From positions 73,517,187-73,581,186 of the forward strand of contig NC_068355.1 of assembly GCF_020536995.1 (NCBI RefSeq): a stretch of DNA of 64,000 nucleotides, written 5' to 3'. Below, one piece after another: positions 1 to 11,051 of this stretch. Made by a program: the position numbers and the translations under genes. The notes under the pieces were generated by a model that worked only from the letters and a program-made list of their open reading frames with translations, had not been told where the DNA came from and did not search any database. The stretch is from Dreissena polymorpha (lineage: Eukaryota; Mollusca; Bivalvia; Myida; Dreissenidae). How positions within the stretch are numbered: the first letter of the stretch is position 1; each line of letters opens with the position of its first letter.

Positions 1-248
1 ATGGCCATAAATTAGCTTGTCCTGGGCATAACTATGTCATTCATTGTGAGATTTTAAAATAATTTGGCACATTTGTTCACCATCATGGGACGGTGTGTCG
101 CACTAAAGAATCACGTCAATATCTCCAATGTCAAGGTCGCCACGACTAAAAATAGATTTTTTTTAAAAACAAACTTACAAAGGGGGTTAATTTTGTTTGT
201 TCATTTCAAAAGTTCAGTTTGAGTTTTCTCCCTTTATCACATTTTTTT

Positions 249-1552
249 TCACAATGAAAACCTGGTTTTGTGACAATTTTGTCCCTTGTTCCTTATATGG
301 CTATAGTAAAACCTTGTTAACACTCTAGAGGCCACATTTATTTTCCAATCTTCATGAAACTTGCTCAGATGATATGTCTCATTGATATCTTGGATGAGTT
401 CAAAAATGGTAGCCTTTGCTTGAAAAACATGGCTGCCAAGGGGCGGGGCATTTTTCCTTATATGGCTATATGTTGCTATATTAAAATCTTGATAACACTC
501 TAGAAGCCACATTTATTGTCCGATCTTCATGAAACTTGGTCGGAACATTGATCCCAATGATATCTTGGACTAGTTTGAAAATGATGCCGGTTAGTTTAAA
601 AACATGGCCGCTAGGGGGCGGAGCATTTTTTCATAAATGACTATAGTAAAACACTCTAGTTATGTTATAAAGTGCTGCTTTAATGTATTCTTACAATGAA
701 GACAATGTTAAGTTAATATCCTTCCTATTTTGCATAATAAACTTGCAATAATCTATAGATTCTTAAAATTAAATAAAATGAAATATAAAATCGATACATT
801 TTCATAGTTCTAAATTGCTTAGTGTAAAACAGCCTACTGTTGAATCATATGTTTATAAAATTATATTTAAGAAAACGGCAATACCTTTAGTTTATTGAAT
901 TACAACCAATCAGTGTCATCCTGACCGGAAATAAGCGTTTGTCGAATAAATATTTCCGCATTACATAAGCGCTCACAAAGTAACATAACCCGTAACCATC
1001 CCGTGACCGGTTCACTTGCGTAAGCAAACAAGACCGCAATACCACACCTGGATACGACAGTTGAGTTCGAAAATGGTTTGGATCGGTAAAAAAAACATGG
1101 CCGCCAGGGTGGGGGGGTCTTTTTCCTTATATTTATATAGTAAAAAGCTTGTGAACACTCTAGAAGTCACATTTTTTGCCAAATCATCATGAAATTTTGT
1201 CAAAACATTAGCTATGTGGATGTCTCGGACGAGTTTAAAAATGGTCGTGATAAGTGGAAAAACATGGGCACCAGGTGGTGGGGCAGTTTTCTTTATATGT
1301 ATAAAGTGAAAACATGTGAACAGTCTAGAAGACACATTATCTTCATGAAATTTGGACAAATCATGGAAGAGTTAAAAAATGGTTCAGGTCTGTTTAAAAA
1401 AAACATGGCTACCAGGGGGCCATTTGTTGTTCATTCTTCATGAAACTTGGTTGGAACATTATTGTGTTTCATTGATATCTTGGGCTGCAAAGAACAGGTC
1501 ATTTCTTTTTATCTCAGGTGAGCGACTTTGGGCCTTTCAGGCTCTCTTGTTT
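249..1552 (+). repeat. Tandem-array element in the upstream GBE1 intron
   Basis: Diverged ~165-175-bp units recur at about 291, 456, 620, 1100 and 1280. They carry shared words such as CCTTATATGGCTATAGTAAA, AACACTCTAGA, TTCATGAAACTTGG and AACATGGC. An AT-rich stretch (about 660-1010) interrupts them. The right end is a hairpin (GGGCC TTTCA GGCTC) followed by CTCTTGTT, ending near 1552. Small open frames here are not gene-like. The structure resembles bivalve pearl/Helentron-type non-autonomous elements. Confidence 0.7.
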
Positions 1553-1921
1553 AAACATGATATTGATAAGAATGACCACAACAAACATCTAGAGACTAGT
1601 AATGTTATGAGTTTAAAAAGTTCAAATTAAGTTTTTGGGATGGCAGGCTTTGGAAGAAATAATGTTCATCTTTCTAGTATTACGCAATAGTTCAGTTGAG
1701 TAGTGTTTTTTTGGAATATAGATTTTATTTTAAAAATATACAACAGTTTTGGGCTGAAACCTCCGTGATTATCTTATAAAACTGGTTTTACCATCTAAAT
1801 CCAGGCTGCAAGCATCCCCAAAATGGCTGTAATCAAAACACAGTTCTCATATCGTTTGTGGCTTTTCTCAAAGCCTGAATGCCTTCAATAACACTCTCCT
1901 TCAATTCCCCTTATCTTCTAG

Positions 1922-2109
1922 GCAACGAATTTGGTCACCCGGAGTGGCTGGACTTTCCCAGAGTGGGAAACAACGAGAGCTTCCACTACTGCCGTCGCCA
2001 GTGGAATCTAGTGGATGACATCCTCCTAAAGTACAAGTACCTTGCCAACTTTGACCGGGACATGCAGCATCTAGAGAAACATTATGGCTGGCTGGCCCCA
2101 GGGGCGCAG
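1922..2109 (+). CDS. GBE1: GBE1 glycogen branching enzyme, exon (fourth from last)
   Basis: The exon encodes [14 protein letters not shown]...[17 protein letters not shown]...[11 protein letters not shown]...HYGWLAP, which I recognise as the late catalytic-domain part of eukaryotic 1,4-alpha-glucan branching enzyme (GH13). That enzyme moves alpha-1,4 chains to alpha-1,6 branch points during glycogen synthesis in the cytosol. The acceptor AG is at 1920-1921, with a phase-1 entry (G|GC AAC). The donor follows GCG CAG at 2109 (cag|gtgggt), phase 0. Exons at 4773, 6476 and 8300 continue the same protein to its stop, about 162 codons in all. Residue order matches the animal family without gaps apart from one extra residue near this exon's end. 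The earlier exons lie before the window start. The gene looks intact here. Confidence 0.96.
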
Positions 2110-2532
2110 GTGGGTAAAAGGCAGTAATGGAAAGAAGCAGATGCATGCAGGGCCAGTGGTTTATTATAAACCAGAACTTGGATTACTAAGATTTTAAGTA
2201 TCTTAAAGGACATTATGTACCATTTTATTGTTCTTAAGTAATACAAGTAACATAAGGAATGGTGCTGATTTCATTGACTGAATAAGTGAAAGGAAGGGAA
2301 TAATGTTGTCTTGGGTGGGATAAATCTGAGCATCTTCTCATTTTAACAAAAGTTGCATTATTTGAACCGTACAATGCAAAAATGGGTCTTATACCATATA
2401 CAGTCTGGTTTGAAGCTACACTTTTTGAGGTTTTTGGTCTCATTAGTAGACAGGAAAGCTTTTGACTAGACTGGATGGAGTTACATTGGCCAAATTTAAC
2501 AAAAGCTTTATGTGCGCATGGTTCAGGTCATT

Positions 2533-4369
2533 TTTTAGCTCATCTATTTTTTGAAAAAAAATTATGAGCTATTGTCATCACCTTGGCGTCGGCGTCCGGT
2601 TAAGTTTTGCGTTTAGGTCCACTTTTCTCGGAAAGTATCAATGCTATTGCATTCAAACTTGGTACACTTACTTACTATCATGAGGGGACTGGGCAGGCAA
2701 AGTTAGATAACTCTGGCGTGCATTTTGACTGAATTATGTGCCCTTTTTATACTTAGAAAATTGAAAATTTTGGTTAAGTTTTGCGTTTAGGTCCACTTTT
2801 TTCAGAAAGTATCAATGCTATTGCATTCAAACTTTGTACACTTACTTACTATCATGAGGGGACTGGGCAGGCAAAGTAAGATAACTCTGGCATGCATTTT
2901 GACAGAATTATGTGCCCTTTTTATACTTAAAAAATTGAAAATTTTGGTTAAGTTTTGTGTTTAGGTCCATTTTATTCCTTAAGTATCAAAGCTATTGCTT
3001 TCATACTTGCAACACTTACTAACTATCATAAGGGGACTGTGCAGGCAAAGTAATGTAACTCTGACTGGCATTTTGACAGAATTATGTGCCCTTTTTATAC
3101 TTAGAAAATTGAAAATTTGGTTAAGTTTTGTGTTTAGGTCCACTTTATTCCTACAGTATCAAAGATATTGCTTTCATACTTGCAACACTTATTAACTATC
3201 GTAAGGGGACTGTGCAGGCAAAGTTTTGTAACTCTGACTGGCATTTGGACGGAATTATGGGCCCTTTATACTTAGAAAATTGAAAGTTTGGTTAAGTTTT
3301 GTGTTTTGGTCCACTTTACCCCTAAAGTATCATAGATATTGCTTTCATACTTGGAACACTCGCAAACTATCATAAGGGTACAGTAAAAGGACAAGTTGCA
3401 TAACTCTGGATGTCATTTTTAAGGAATTATGGCCCTTTTTTGACTTAGTAACTTTGAATATATGGTTAAATTTTGTGTTTCGATCCACTTTGCTTCTTAA
3501 GTATCAAGGCTATTGCTTTCAAACTTCAAATACTTTCATGCTATCATGAGGTTACTGTACATGGCAAGTTGAATTTTACCTTGACCTTTGAATGACCTTG
3601 ACTCTCAAGGTCAAATTATTAAATTTTGCTAAAATTGCCATAACTTCTTAATTTATGATTAAATTACCTGACATACCACAATAGACTCCACCCAAACCAT
3701 CGCCCGTGCCTTCCCCCCCCCCCCCCCCCGAATCCCCCCCCTATTTTTTTTTTTTTTTTTTTTAAGATCATCTCACAAATGACCACCACACCCTCACACT
3801 ATACCCCCCCCCCCCCACCCCCTCCTCAAATTTTTTTTTTAAACGGTTAAAAAAACAAAACTATTTATTTTGATTATTTTATGTTTGAAATACCGTCCAA
3901 CCATCGCACCAATGAATCCCCCCCCCCCCACCCCCCCTCCCCCCACCTGAATCCCCCCCTAATGTTTTTTTTTTTTTTTAAATCATCTCACAAATTACCA
4001 CCACACCCTCACACTATACCCCCCCCCCCCCACCTCACCGAACCCCCCCCCCCCCCCCCCCCCCCAATTTTTTTTTTTTTAAACGGTTAAAAAACAAATA
4101 TTTATTTTTATTATTTTATGTTTGAAATACCGTCCAACCATCGCACCCAAGAATCCCCACCCCCCCACCCCCCCCACCCCCCCACCCCGATTTTTTTTTT
4201 TCCTTTTTTTCGCATTTTTGGAAGATAATGTAAGAAATGTCCACACCCCCACACAATGCACCCCTCTTCACTCCACCCCTCCCTCCTTTGTGATTGAAAA
4301 TGAGAGTCCCTTCACCTTTAAAGAGAAAATAGATGAGCAGTCTGCACCCGCAAGGCGGTGCTCTTGTTT
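2533..4369 (+). repeat. Tandem-array element with C-rich/T-rich block, GBE1 intron
   Basis: It starts TTTTTAGCTCATC. Six units begin with GTTAAGTTTTG or close variants at about 2599, 2773, 2947, 3120, 3291 and 3453, a period of 171-174 bp. Then follow three to four units rich in poly-C and poly-T with ACCGTCCAACCATCGCACC spacers (3700-4290). It ends in a hairpin (CACCCGC AAG GCGGTG) and CTCTTGTT at 4361-4368. It fills most of the intron 2110-4772. No coding evidence. Confidence 0.75.
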
Positions 4370-4772
4370 ATTTTTGCAATATGAACTAAAAAGACAAACA
4401 ATAACTTGAAATGAACTTAAAATGGAATGTATTTATCTTTTGAAATGCTCATATTTGGATGTATACTATTAGATAAAATACAAAAGAGAAACATCAGCAT
4501 AACTTTTATTATTATAAAAAACTCCTCATTAAAAGAAAACATTTAAATCAATTGCAAATTTTGCTTCACAACCTCTTTTTAACCTGGTCAAATATTGAAA
4601 TATTAAAAAAAAAGCATAAACTTAGCAAACATGTCTGCACATCTTCTAATAATGTAACATGCATTTTGTGAATAAAAGCAACATTTTAAAATGTTACTCT
4701 TTAGTGACATTGAAAACATTATTATTATGTGTAGTGAATATCACCCCAGGTGAGCGATTTGTCTAATTTCAG

Positions 4773-4906
4773 CAATATGTGAGCCGCAAACACCAGAGTG
4801 ACAAGGTGGTGGTGTTTGAACGGGTCAACAAGTTGGTGTTCATCTTCAATTTCCACGCTAACAAGAGCTACACTGACTACAAGATTGGTGTCAATGTGCC
4901 TGGAAA
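4773..4906 (+). CDS. GBE1: GBE1, exon (third from last)
   Basis: It encodes [19 protein letters not shown]...[24 protein letters not shown], the start of the C-terminal beta domain of branching enzyme; FIFNFH..KSYTDY is a family signature. The acceptor is ttcag at 4768-4772, phase 0. The exon ends after GGA AA at 4906, directly before ATATCCTTTG, which is a U12-type 5' splice site and not a GT donor. Joining this end to 6476 restores the expected GK-Y-KIVLDSD. Confidence 0.93.
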
Positions 4907-6475
4907 ATATCCTTTGTTGTTGTTGTTTTTAATGTTATTATTGTCATTGTGTTTTGCCTTAAATCATCATAAGTGACTTTACTTTAAATCAACACCAATG
5001 TCTCTTGCCTAAAAAATAAATATGTGTTTTGACTTATAACAATCAATATTTTTTTTTGCTTTCAGTCATCATGCTTGTTTTTTAGCTTATATTACTGTCA
5101 GAGTTCTTTTTCCTTAAATCACCATCTGTATGTTTGCCTCAAATTATACCCAACAGGGTTAATAAAAAAAATATAAAAAAAAAAAATAATAATAAATCTT
5201 GCAAATATTTAAGCGCATTGTTACTTTTGGAGTTTTCATAAAATTTAGAAACCCAGCACAAAGTTTAATAAGAGGCCTATGGATTGGTGGGCTCCTGCTA
5301 ATTAAGATACCTTATAAATAAACCTGATTTGTTTATAATATTGTTCCTCGATTCATTCTTCATGAAGTGTTGTCAAGGTAGTTTAGAACTAACACAAATA
5401 TATAAATAACAAGAGGGCCTGAAAGGCCCAAGGTATCCCCCGCAACATATGCTTTGTTTGAGGATGGGTGCAAATTGGACGGATGAACATAATGATAGAT
5501 GGACGGACGGAGGACAATAACACAAAACTAAGACAAAGGAAGGTTCTTAAGCCTTCACAATTTATTTAGGTGAATTAATAAGTCGTGTGTTTTCCACAAA
5601 AGCATTCAACGTGCTTCCAAGATATGGCTCCGGACACAAAAATGCCTATAGTAAAAAGCATTTTTTCGAGATACAAAGGGTCATAAGTCTGTTTTTAACA
5701 GATGGTGTACAATGCCATTTGGTGTGCATCATCCTCTTATGCATATATATACTCACACCAAGTTTAATTGAAATCCGCCAAAGCACTTCCAAGATATGGC
5801 TCCGGACACAAAAGTGCCTATAGTAAAAAGCATTTTTTCAAGATACAAAGGGCCATAAGTCTGTTTTTAACAGATGGTGTACAATGCCATTTGGCGTGCA
5901 TCATCCTCTTATGCATATATATACTCATACCAAGTTTCAATGAAATCCGCCAAAGAACTTGCAAGATATGGCTCCGGACACTAAAAAGCATTTTTTCAAG
6001 ATACAAAGGGCCATAAGTCTGTTTTTAACAGATGGTGTACAATGCCATTTGGGGTGCATCATCCTCTTATGCATATATATACTCATACCAAGTTTAAATG
6101 AAATCTGCCAAAGAACTTCCAAGATATGGTTCTGGGCACAAAAGTGCCGGACGGACGGACAGCCGGACGGACGGACAACGCCAAAACAATATCCCTCCGC
6201 CTCTGGCGGGGGATAATAATTATTAGTTTGTTATCCAATATCATTTAAACTCCCTAAAGTTGTAATGAATAAATACAAAATACTAGAATCTGGTTGATAA
6301 GATAAAAAATATACTCATTGCTCACTGTTCATCAATTATTTTACTGAATACTGGCATAAAAAACAAGTATTAAATAAGGACGAAATTTAATCATGTACTT
6401 TTAATATTTCAAAGAAATCACATGAATGAGCAAAAGTTATATTTACCTGACAATGGTTCCTTGACTGCAGTGCAG
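4907..6475 (+). other. U12-type (minor spliceosome) AT-AG intron of GBE1
   Basis: The intron starts with ATATCCTTTG at 4907-4916, matching the U12 5' splice-site consensus. It contains TTCCTTGAC at 6457-6465, matching the U12 branch-point consensus TTCCTTRAC. It ends in AG at 6474-6475, 11 nt after the branch A at 6464. There is no GT donor near the exon end, and using the nearby AC (6478-6479) as the 3' end would put a stop in frame. The AT-AG pair is therefore the one that keeps the protein. A ~172-bp tandem-repeat element (5408-6215) sits inside. Confidence 0.85.
5408..6215 (-). repeat. 172-bp tandem-repeat element inside the U12 intron
   Basis: The units start TTCCAAGATATGG at 5615, 5787 and 5959 (172-bp steps), with a fourth at 6117 after a 14-bp deletion. 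At 5408 the element carries AACAAGAG plus the hairpin GGGCC TGAAA GGCCC, which is the reverse complement of the hairpin + CTCTTGTT terminus seen in its relatives, so this copy is inverted. The other end has GACGGACGGAC repeats and CTCCGCCTCTGGCGGGGGA. The open frames of 78-85 codons are repeat by-products. Confidence 0.75.
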
Positions 6476-6593
6476 GTACAAGATAGTACTGGACTCTGAC
6501 TCTGGCGTGTATGGGGGTCACAAGCGACTTGACCACAGTACTGATTTCTTCACGTTCAACGAAGCATGGGACGATAGGCAGAATGCATTGATG
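6476..6593 (+). CDS. GBE1: GBE1, exon (second from last)
   Basis: It encodes YKIVLDSDSGVYGGHKRLDHSTDFFT plus a short divergent stretch (FNEAWDDRQNALM). This matches the C-terminal beta domain of branching enzyme (human: FKIVLDSD...YGGHQRLDHSTDFFS). It enters after the U12 intron with one base completing a Lys codon. The donor is atg|gtgagt at 6594, phase 0. Confidence 0.95.
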
Positions 6594-6841
6594 GTGAGTA
6601 GTAGGAAAGTAGTGGCAGATTATTATTTATTTTTATATATAAAGTTACATGTATCCTCTGTTCAACCAAGTTGAAATTAATAGTTGGACAAGCTCAGCTG
6701 TTAAGAGTGCCTGACTACCAAATGTTCCCATGTATGGCGTGCCCCTATGTATAATCGGCAAGCACTTTTTTACAGCCAAAATGCAGGAAAAACATAATTT
6801 TAAGACCTAAAAACATGAAAATCAGACTGAAAATTGCCGCC

Positions 6842-7658
6842 ATTTTTAGTTCTACAGGCCAAAGGCCTGAAGAGCTTATGTCATGGCATGGTTTCCGTCG
6901 TCCGTGCGTGCGTGCGTGAGACTTTTTCTTGTTTACGCGATAAAGTCCACAGTTTTCATCCGATTCTTTTCAAACTTGTTCAGTGTCTTTATATTAATGA
7001 GGACTTGAAGGCTATTGAAAATGGGTTACATCAGAGTAAAAAGTCCAGAATTATCTCCCCTTGAATTTGAGAAAATTGTGAAATAAGGCTTGTTTACGCA
7101 ATAAAGTCCACAGTTTTCATCCAATCATTTCCCAACTTGCACAGTGTCTTTATCTGAATGATGAGTTAAGCGCTATTGAAAATGAGCAATATCGGAGTTA
7201 TAAGTCCAGAATTATCTCCCCTTGAATTTGAGAAAAAAATGAAAATTCAGTTTTTTTATGTCCATAATTTTCATCCAATTCTTGGCAAACTTGCATAGTG
7301 TCTTTGTATCAATGAGGAATCAAACCCTTGTTTAAAAAGAGCAATATCAAAGCAATAAGTCCAGAATGACTTCCCCTTGAATATGAGAAAATTTTGAAAT
7401 CCTGCTTGTTTACGCAATTAATTCCACAGTTTTCATCCAATTATTTCCAAATTTGCACAGTATCTTTATATCAATGAGGACTTGAACCCTATTGAATATG
7501 AGCAGTATCGGAGAAATAAGTACACAATAATCTCCCCTTGAATTTGAGAAAATTCTCCTTGTTTGCGCGATTAAGTACACAGTTTTCATCTTATTCTTTC
7601 CAAACTTGCACAGTGTTTATAGCAGTAGAGCGATTTAGGCCCTCATCGGCCTCTTGTT
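6842..7658 (+). repeat. Tandem-array element in the last GBE1 intron
   Basis: It starts TTTTTAGTTCTACAGGCC. About four and a half units of ~160-175 bp follow, sharing TTGTTTACGC, CACAGTTTTCATCC, CAGTGTCTTTAT and ATCTCCCCTTGAATTTGAG. It ends in GGCC-CTCATC-GGCC followed by CTCTTGTT at 7651-7658. Same architecture as the elements at 249, 2533 and 11052 but a different unit sequence. Confidence 0.7.
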
Positions 7659-7950
7659 ATATTGCGCAATCATTTAATCTTGGTCATTGAAAAGCTTAAT
7701 ATAGATAAATAGTATAAATAAGAGGACTGTTGATAAGATTCCAGGCTTTTGGTCAAGAAATTATTTCTACAGCCATTCACCATATCAGCTGACACAAATG
7801 TGAGGTTAATGTTACATACCTTACTGGCACATGTATTTGAACTTTATACTGCAGCTTACCCTAGAAGAGTGTGATTTTATTTATTGGCAGCAATGACATG
7901 ACTTAAAATCGGAGAAAAATGCATATACAGAAACTTAAATAAAGGGGCTT

Positions 7951-8068
7951 AGAGGGACTGTCAACCACCAGTCGTGATATTTTAATCAACATAAACTAAT
8001 AATTGTAATAAAATACGGTATTTTACTACTTTTCTTTTCTTCCTTGTCGTGGTTGACAGTCCCTTTAA
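7951..8068. mobile_element. Short MITE with GGGACTGTCAACCAC inverted termini
   Basis: GGGACTGTCAACCAC at about 7953 is mirrored by GTGGTTGACAGTCCC ending near 8064, only ~115 bp apart. The interior is AT-rich. It lies in the last GBE1 intron. The superfamily cannot be told because no clear target duplication is visible. Confidence 0.6.
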
Positions 8069-8299
8069 AGCAGATTCCCAGGCAAAAGAACTGCAGATCA
8101 GCAAATATCTCAATTTTAACCTTTATCTATGTTTCAAAGAACAAGATGCCATTGCAATTTGCTATTCCCGAAGCAATGTCATCTTTATACAATATTTACT
8201 TGCATTGAAAATTCAAAATTTGAAATATATATATTTAAATAAAATGTTGGAAAATATTTTATTTAGAACATTCATTGATACTTTTTTATTGCACTTCAG

Positions 8300-8347
8300 G
8301 TATACATCCCATGCCGGACTGCTATAGTGCTTGCAAAACAAGACTGA
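8300..8347 (+). CDS. GBE1: GBE1, last coding exon and stop
   Basis: It encodes VYIPCRTAIVLAKQD followed by TGA at 8345-8347, matching the family's end (VYIPSRVALIL...). The acceptor is ttcag at 8295-8299, phase 0. The 3' UTR runs on to a polyA signal at 8653-8658. Confidence 0.93.
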   Translation, partial: VYIPCRTAIVLAKQD

Positions 8348-8652
8348 TGATAGTGGAGTCTTCTTTTCTAGTCTTACAACTACATGGCTGGTCATCAGAA
8401 TCACCATAGTAGTGTTTAAGGGCCATATTGACAGAATTTGAAGAAAAACTTATGCATTTTGATATGAAGAAAAAATATTGACCCATTTTAAATTGATAAT
8501 CCATGCTGAACAAGTGGCATTCGTACTGTTAAAGTCGTCAGTTGAAATTTGCGCATTATTTTTCTGCACAAGAATGATATATCTTTTAAATGCCTGCTTG
8601 TGTTTTATCAATATTTAATTGTTGATATACTATAGATGTGCTCCTTGAAATC

Positions 8653-8658
8653 AATAAA
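8653..8658 (+). terminator. GBE1: AATAAA polyadenylation signal of GBE1
   Basis: A canonical AATAAA lies 306 nt after the GBE1 stop, with nothing else claiming it. The cleavage site is probably near 8675-8690. Confidence 0.65.
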
Positions 8659-8680
8659 AGATGGGTGGATAGAGACAGGT

Positions 8681-10595
8681 TGTGGAATCTGATCATGCAG
8701 TATTGACATGGGCGAAAGAAGTGTGTGATTTTTCATGTAAAATAATGTGTAAGCTTTTTTTAAGCAATAAATTTAATCAGGGATGCCTGGGATATCCAAT
8801 ATTTTTAAAGTTTTTGACATTTAAGCTTTTAATATATTACAATCCACGCCAATTAAGATTTTGTAGGTACACCAAACTAAGTTTCATGCAATTTTTTCCC
8901 ACATATGTTGGTTTATTCACATGAAATAGAACACATGTTGTTTTCATGACCTCCTTCAAATTGCACTCATCATTCCCTCTGTTAGTCTATGCGAAGTTTC
9001 CTGTCTTGGCAATAAATTAACCATAAATTAAATGGATTTAAATATATAGCTGCAAATGTCCATCATCATAAGACCACTTGTTGCATGAAGCACCTGTCTC
9101 CCTATCTCAAGGTCAAGGTCACACTTAGATGCTAAAGGTAAAAACTTAGCAATAAAACAGCTTACAGCGGAGTTCTAAAACAAAAGTTAACTCTTTCAGT
9201 GCTGGAACCGAATTTTGAAGGCCTTTGCAAACAGTTTGGATCCAGATGAGACGCCACAGAACGTGGCGTCTCATCAGGATCTAAACTGTTTGCTATTCTG
9301 ATAGTATTCTTTGAAAAAAATCGACGACAAATTTCCCAGCATGCAAAGGGTTAAAGGTGGGTGTGTCTGTGCATTTCTGACACTTGTTTGTTTAATGTAT
9401 TTCTTGCATACCTTAGTTGGAATGAATTTTGAGATTTAATGTTCAGTATTCCTTTTACTCAGTGTTTTTGTATGATCCCTGTTGTGCTAGACAAGTTAAC
9501 CACACTAGTCTAGGTAAACTGTAAGGTTTTTAAACTTTTAATTTTAGTAACTATATATAGTGGTAAAACTGTTAAGTTTGCTTCAATTAACTCATTTTGA
9601 ATTACAATGAGTATTACTTATTGGTGCATTTGTTGTTGTGTTGTGATAGTGATGTGTTTTCACGTGATGTATGCTTGTAAAGCCAACATTTTTAGGGGGT
9701 AAAAAGAACAAACACATTGCAAGGGAGGCAACTCTTCTATTTCTGAGTCGAAATTTATTTCAAAGAGTTCTCTTTGAATGAAAATGAACGTTCAGACTGA
9801 AATATGTGCTACCAATTAATGACATGGATAAAAACAATAACAGTTTAATGCATGTTGCTTTTTATCAAAACTCTGTACAAAAATGTGAATACTAAATATA
9901 TGCCTATATTTAAACAATTGTGTAGTTGTTTACTCTGCATATTTTGATTGTATAATTTGTCTGCAGTTTATTGTGAATTGAATATTTAATTGTATGCCTA
10001 TCTATTTAAAACTGCTTTGTTGATTCACCGGTTCTCATTGTTAATTCACCGGTTCTCATTTTATGAATGCTGCTTTGATACAGAATATTGATCTAAAATT
10101 TTCAAAATGTTTTCAATCAATATCAACAAAAAAAATAAACAAAACAAATGCTTCATTTTCGTGATTAATGAAAACTTTGGTGTGTAATATCAGATATCTT
10201 TTATGTAATATGTTTGAGGTAAATATGAATGGCAAAATACGTACTAATTTCAGTTTTCCACATTGAAACTGAACTTCGTTATTGACAAATTACTTCAATT
10301 AAACGTCATGATGTGTTGTATATTTTTCCTGGTGTACGCAAATATTTATCAATAAATCTACACATTTCGGTCAGCTTAATATTCAATCGTTAATATAAGT
10401 GCGTTGGTAATTATTCTTAAGTTTCAAGTTTCAATCAGGGACCAGTGTGTTTTTTTTTATTCACACAGATTGTCAAGAAAACTTTACTATTCCTGTATAA
10501 AATGCACCCCCCCCCCCTTTATTCAACTCCTTTGCATTTTGGGTTTTTGGACAGTGAATACTCAATACGATTGATAGCGTTCATACTGGAAGTAA
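8681..10595. other. Intergenic, mostly featureless
   Basis: AT-rich DNA downstream of GBE1. Apart from the TTAA-flanked MITE at 9189-9355 and a duplicated 20-bp word (ATTCACCGGTTCTCATT, about 10020-10060), I see no gene, RNA or recognisable element. Confidence 0.5.
9189..9355. mobile_element. TTAA-flanked MITE (piggyBac-like), copy 1
   Basis: It starts TTAACTCTTTCAGTGCTGG and ends CAGCATGCAAAGGGTTAA, an imperfect inverted repeat with TTAA at both edges. The centre is a palindrome (GATGAGACGCCAC...GTGGCGTCTCATC) flanked by AAACAGTTT/AAACTGTTT. A second copy is at 25785-25997. TTAA edges are the hallmark of piggyBac-type insertion; the family call is inference. Confidence 0.7.
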
Positions 10596-10599
10596 TTTT

Positions 10600-10886
10600 A
10601 TTAGTCCCCTACTGGTGAAACCGGAGGGAACTTATGTGGATTGAGCTCTGTGTGTCTGTCAGTCTGTCACACTTTTTTGAATCATGCATGTCTTTAAAAG
10701 TTCTTCATACTTTTTCATGAAACTTGAAATATGGACAGATGGCAATATGGAGATTATGCACGTCATTTCATTGTGTTCCTACGTCAAGAATTCTGGTTTC
10801 TATGGCAACAAATAGACTAGAAATATTGCTGAAAATGGTGGAGTTTTATCGTTAGGGGACTTTTATTGCTTGGCAATGCTCTTGTT
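10600..10886 (+). repeat. Short element with AGTCCCC/GGGGACT ends and hairpin + CTCTTGTT
   Basis: TTAGTCCCCTACTGGTG near 10601 and GTTAGGGGACT near 10852 face each other. The right end carries the hairpin ATTGC TTG GCAAT followed by GCTCTTGTT (to 10886), the same terminal layout as the larger tandem-array elements but without an array. Confidence 0.6.
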
Positions 10887-11051
10887 GTTACTGATGTTAT
10901 CATAAAAAAACTTGTATGCACATAAGCTATATGAAATAAACTACATATACCAAAAACTTCAACTGTTAAAGGCCTGGACATTTGTGTGTTGTATCCCAGT
11001 ATTGTAAATTTAGTAATCAGCACGTCTGTCTGTCCGTTCTTAATTATCAGG

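Noticed and set aside
5587-6216. Three similar open frames of 78-85 codons
   Set aside because: They are the same 172-bp non-coding tandem unit read repeatedly; similarity between them reflects the repeat, not selection on protein.
6471-6479. AT-AC ends for the U12 intron of GBE1
   Set aside because: Ending at AC (6478-6479) puts a stop in frame; ending at AG (6474-6475) restores the conserved GKYKIVLDSD.
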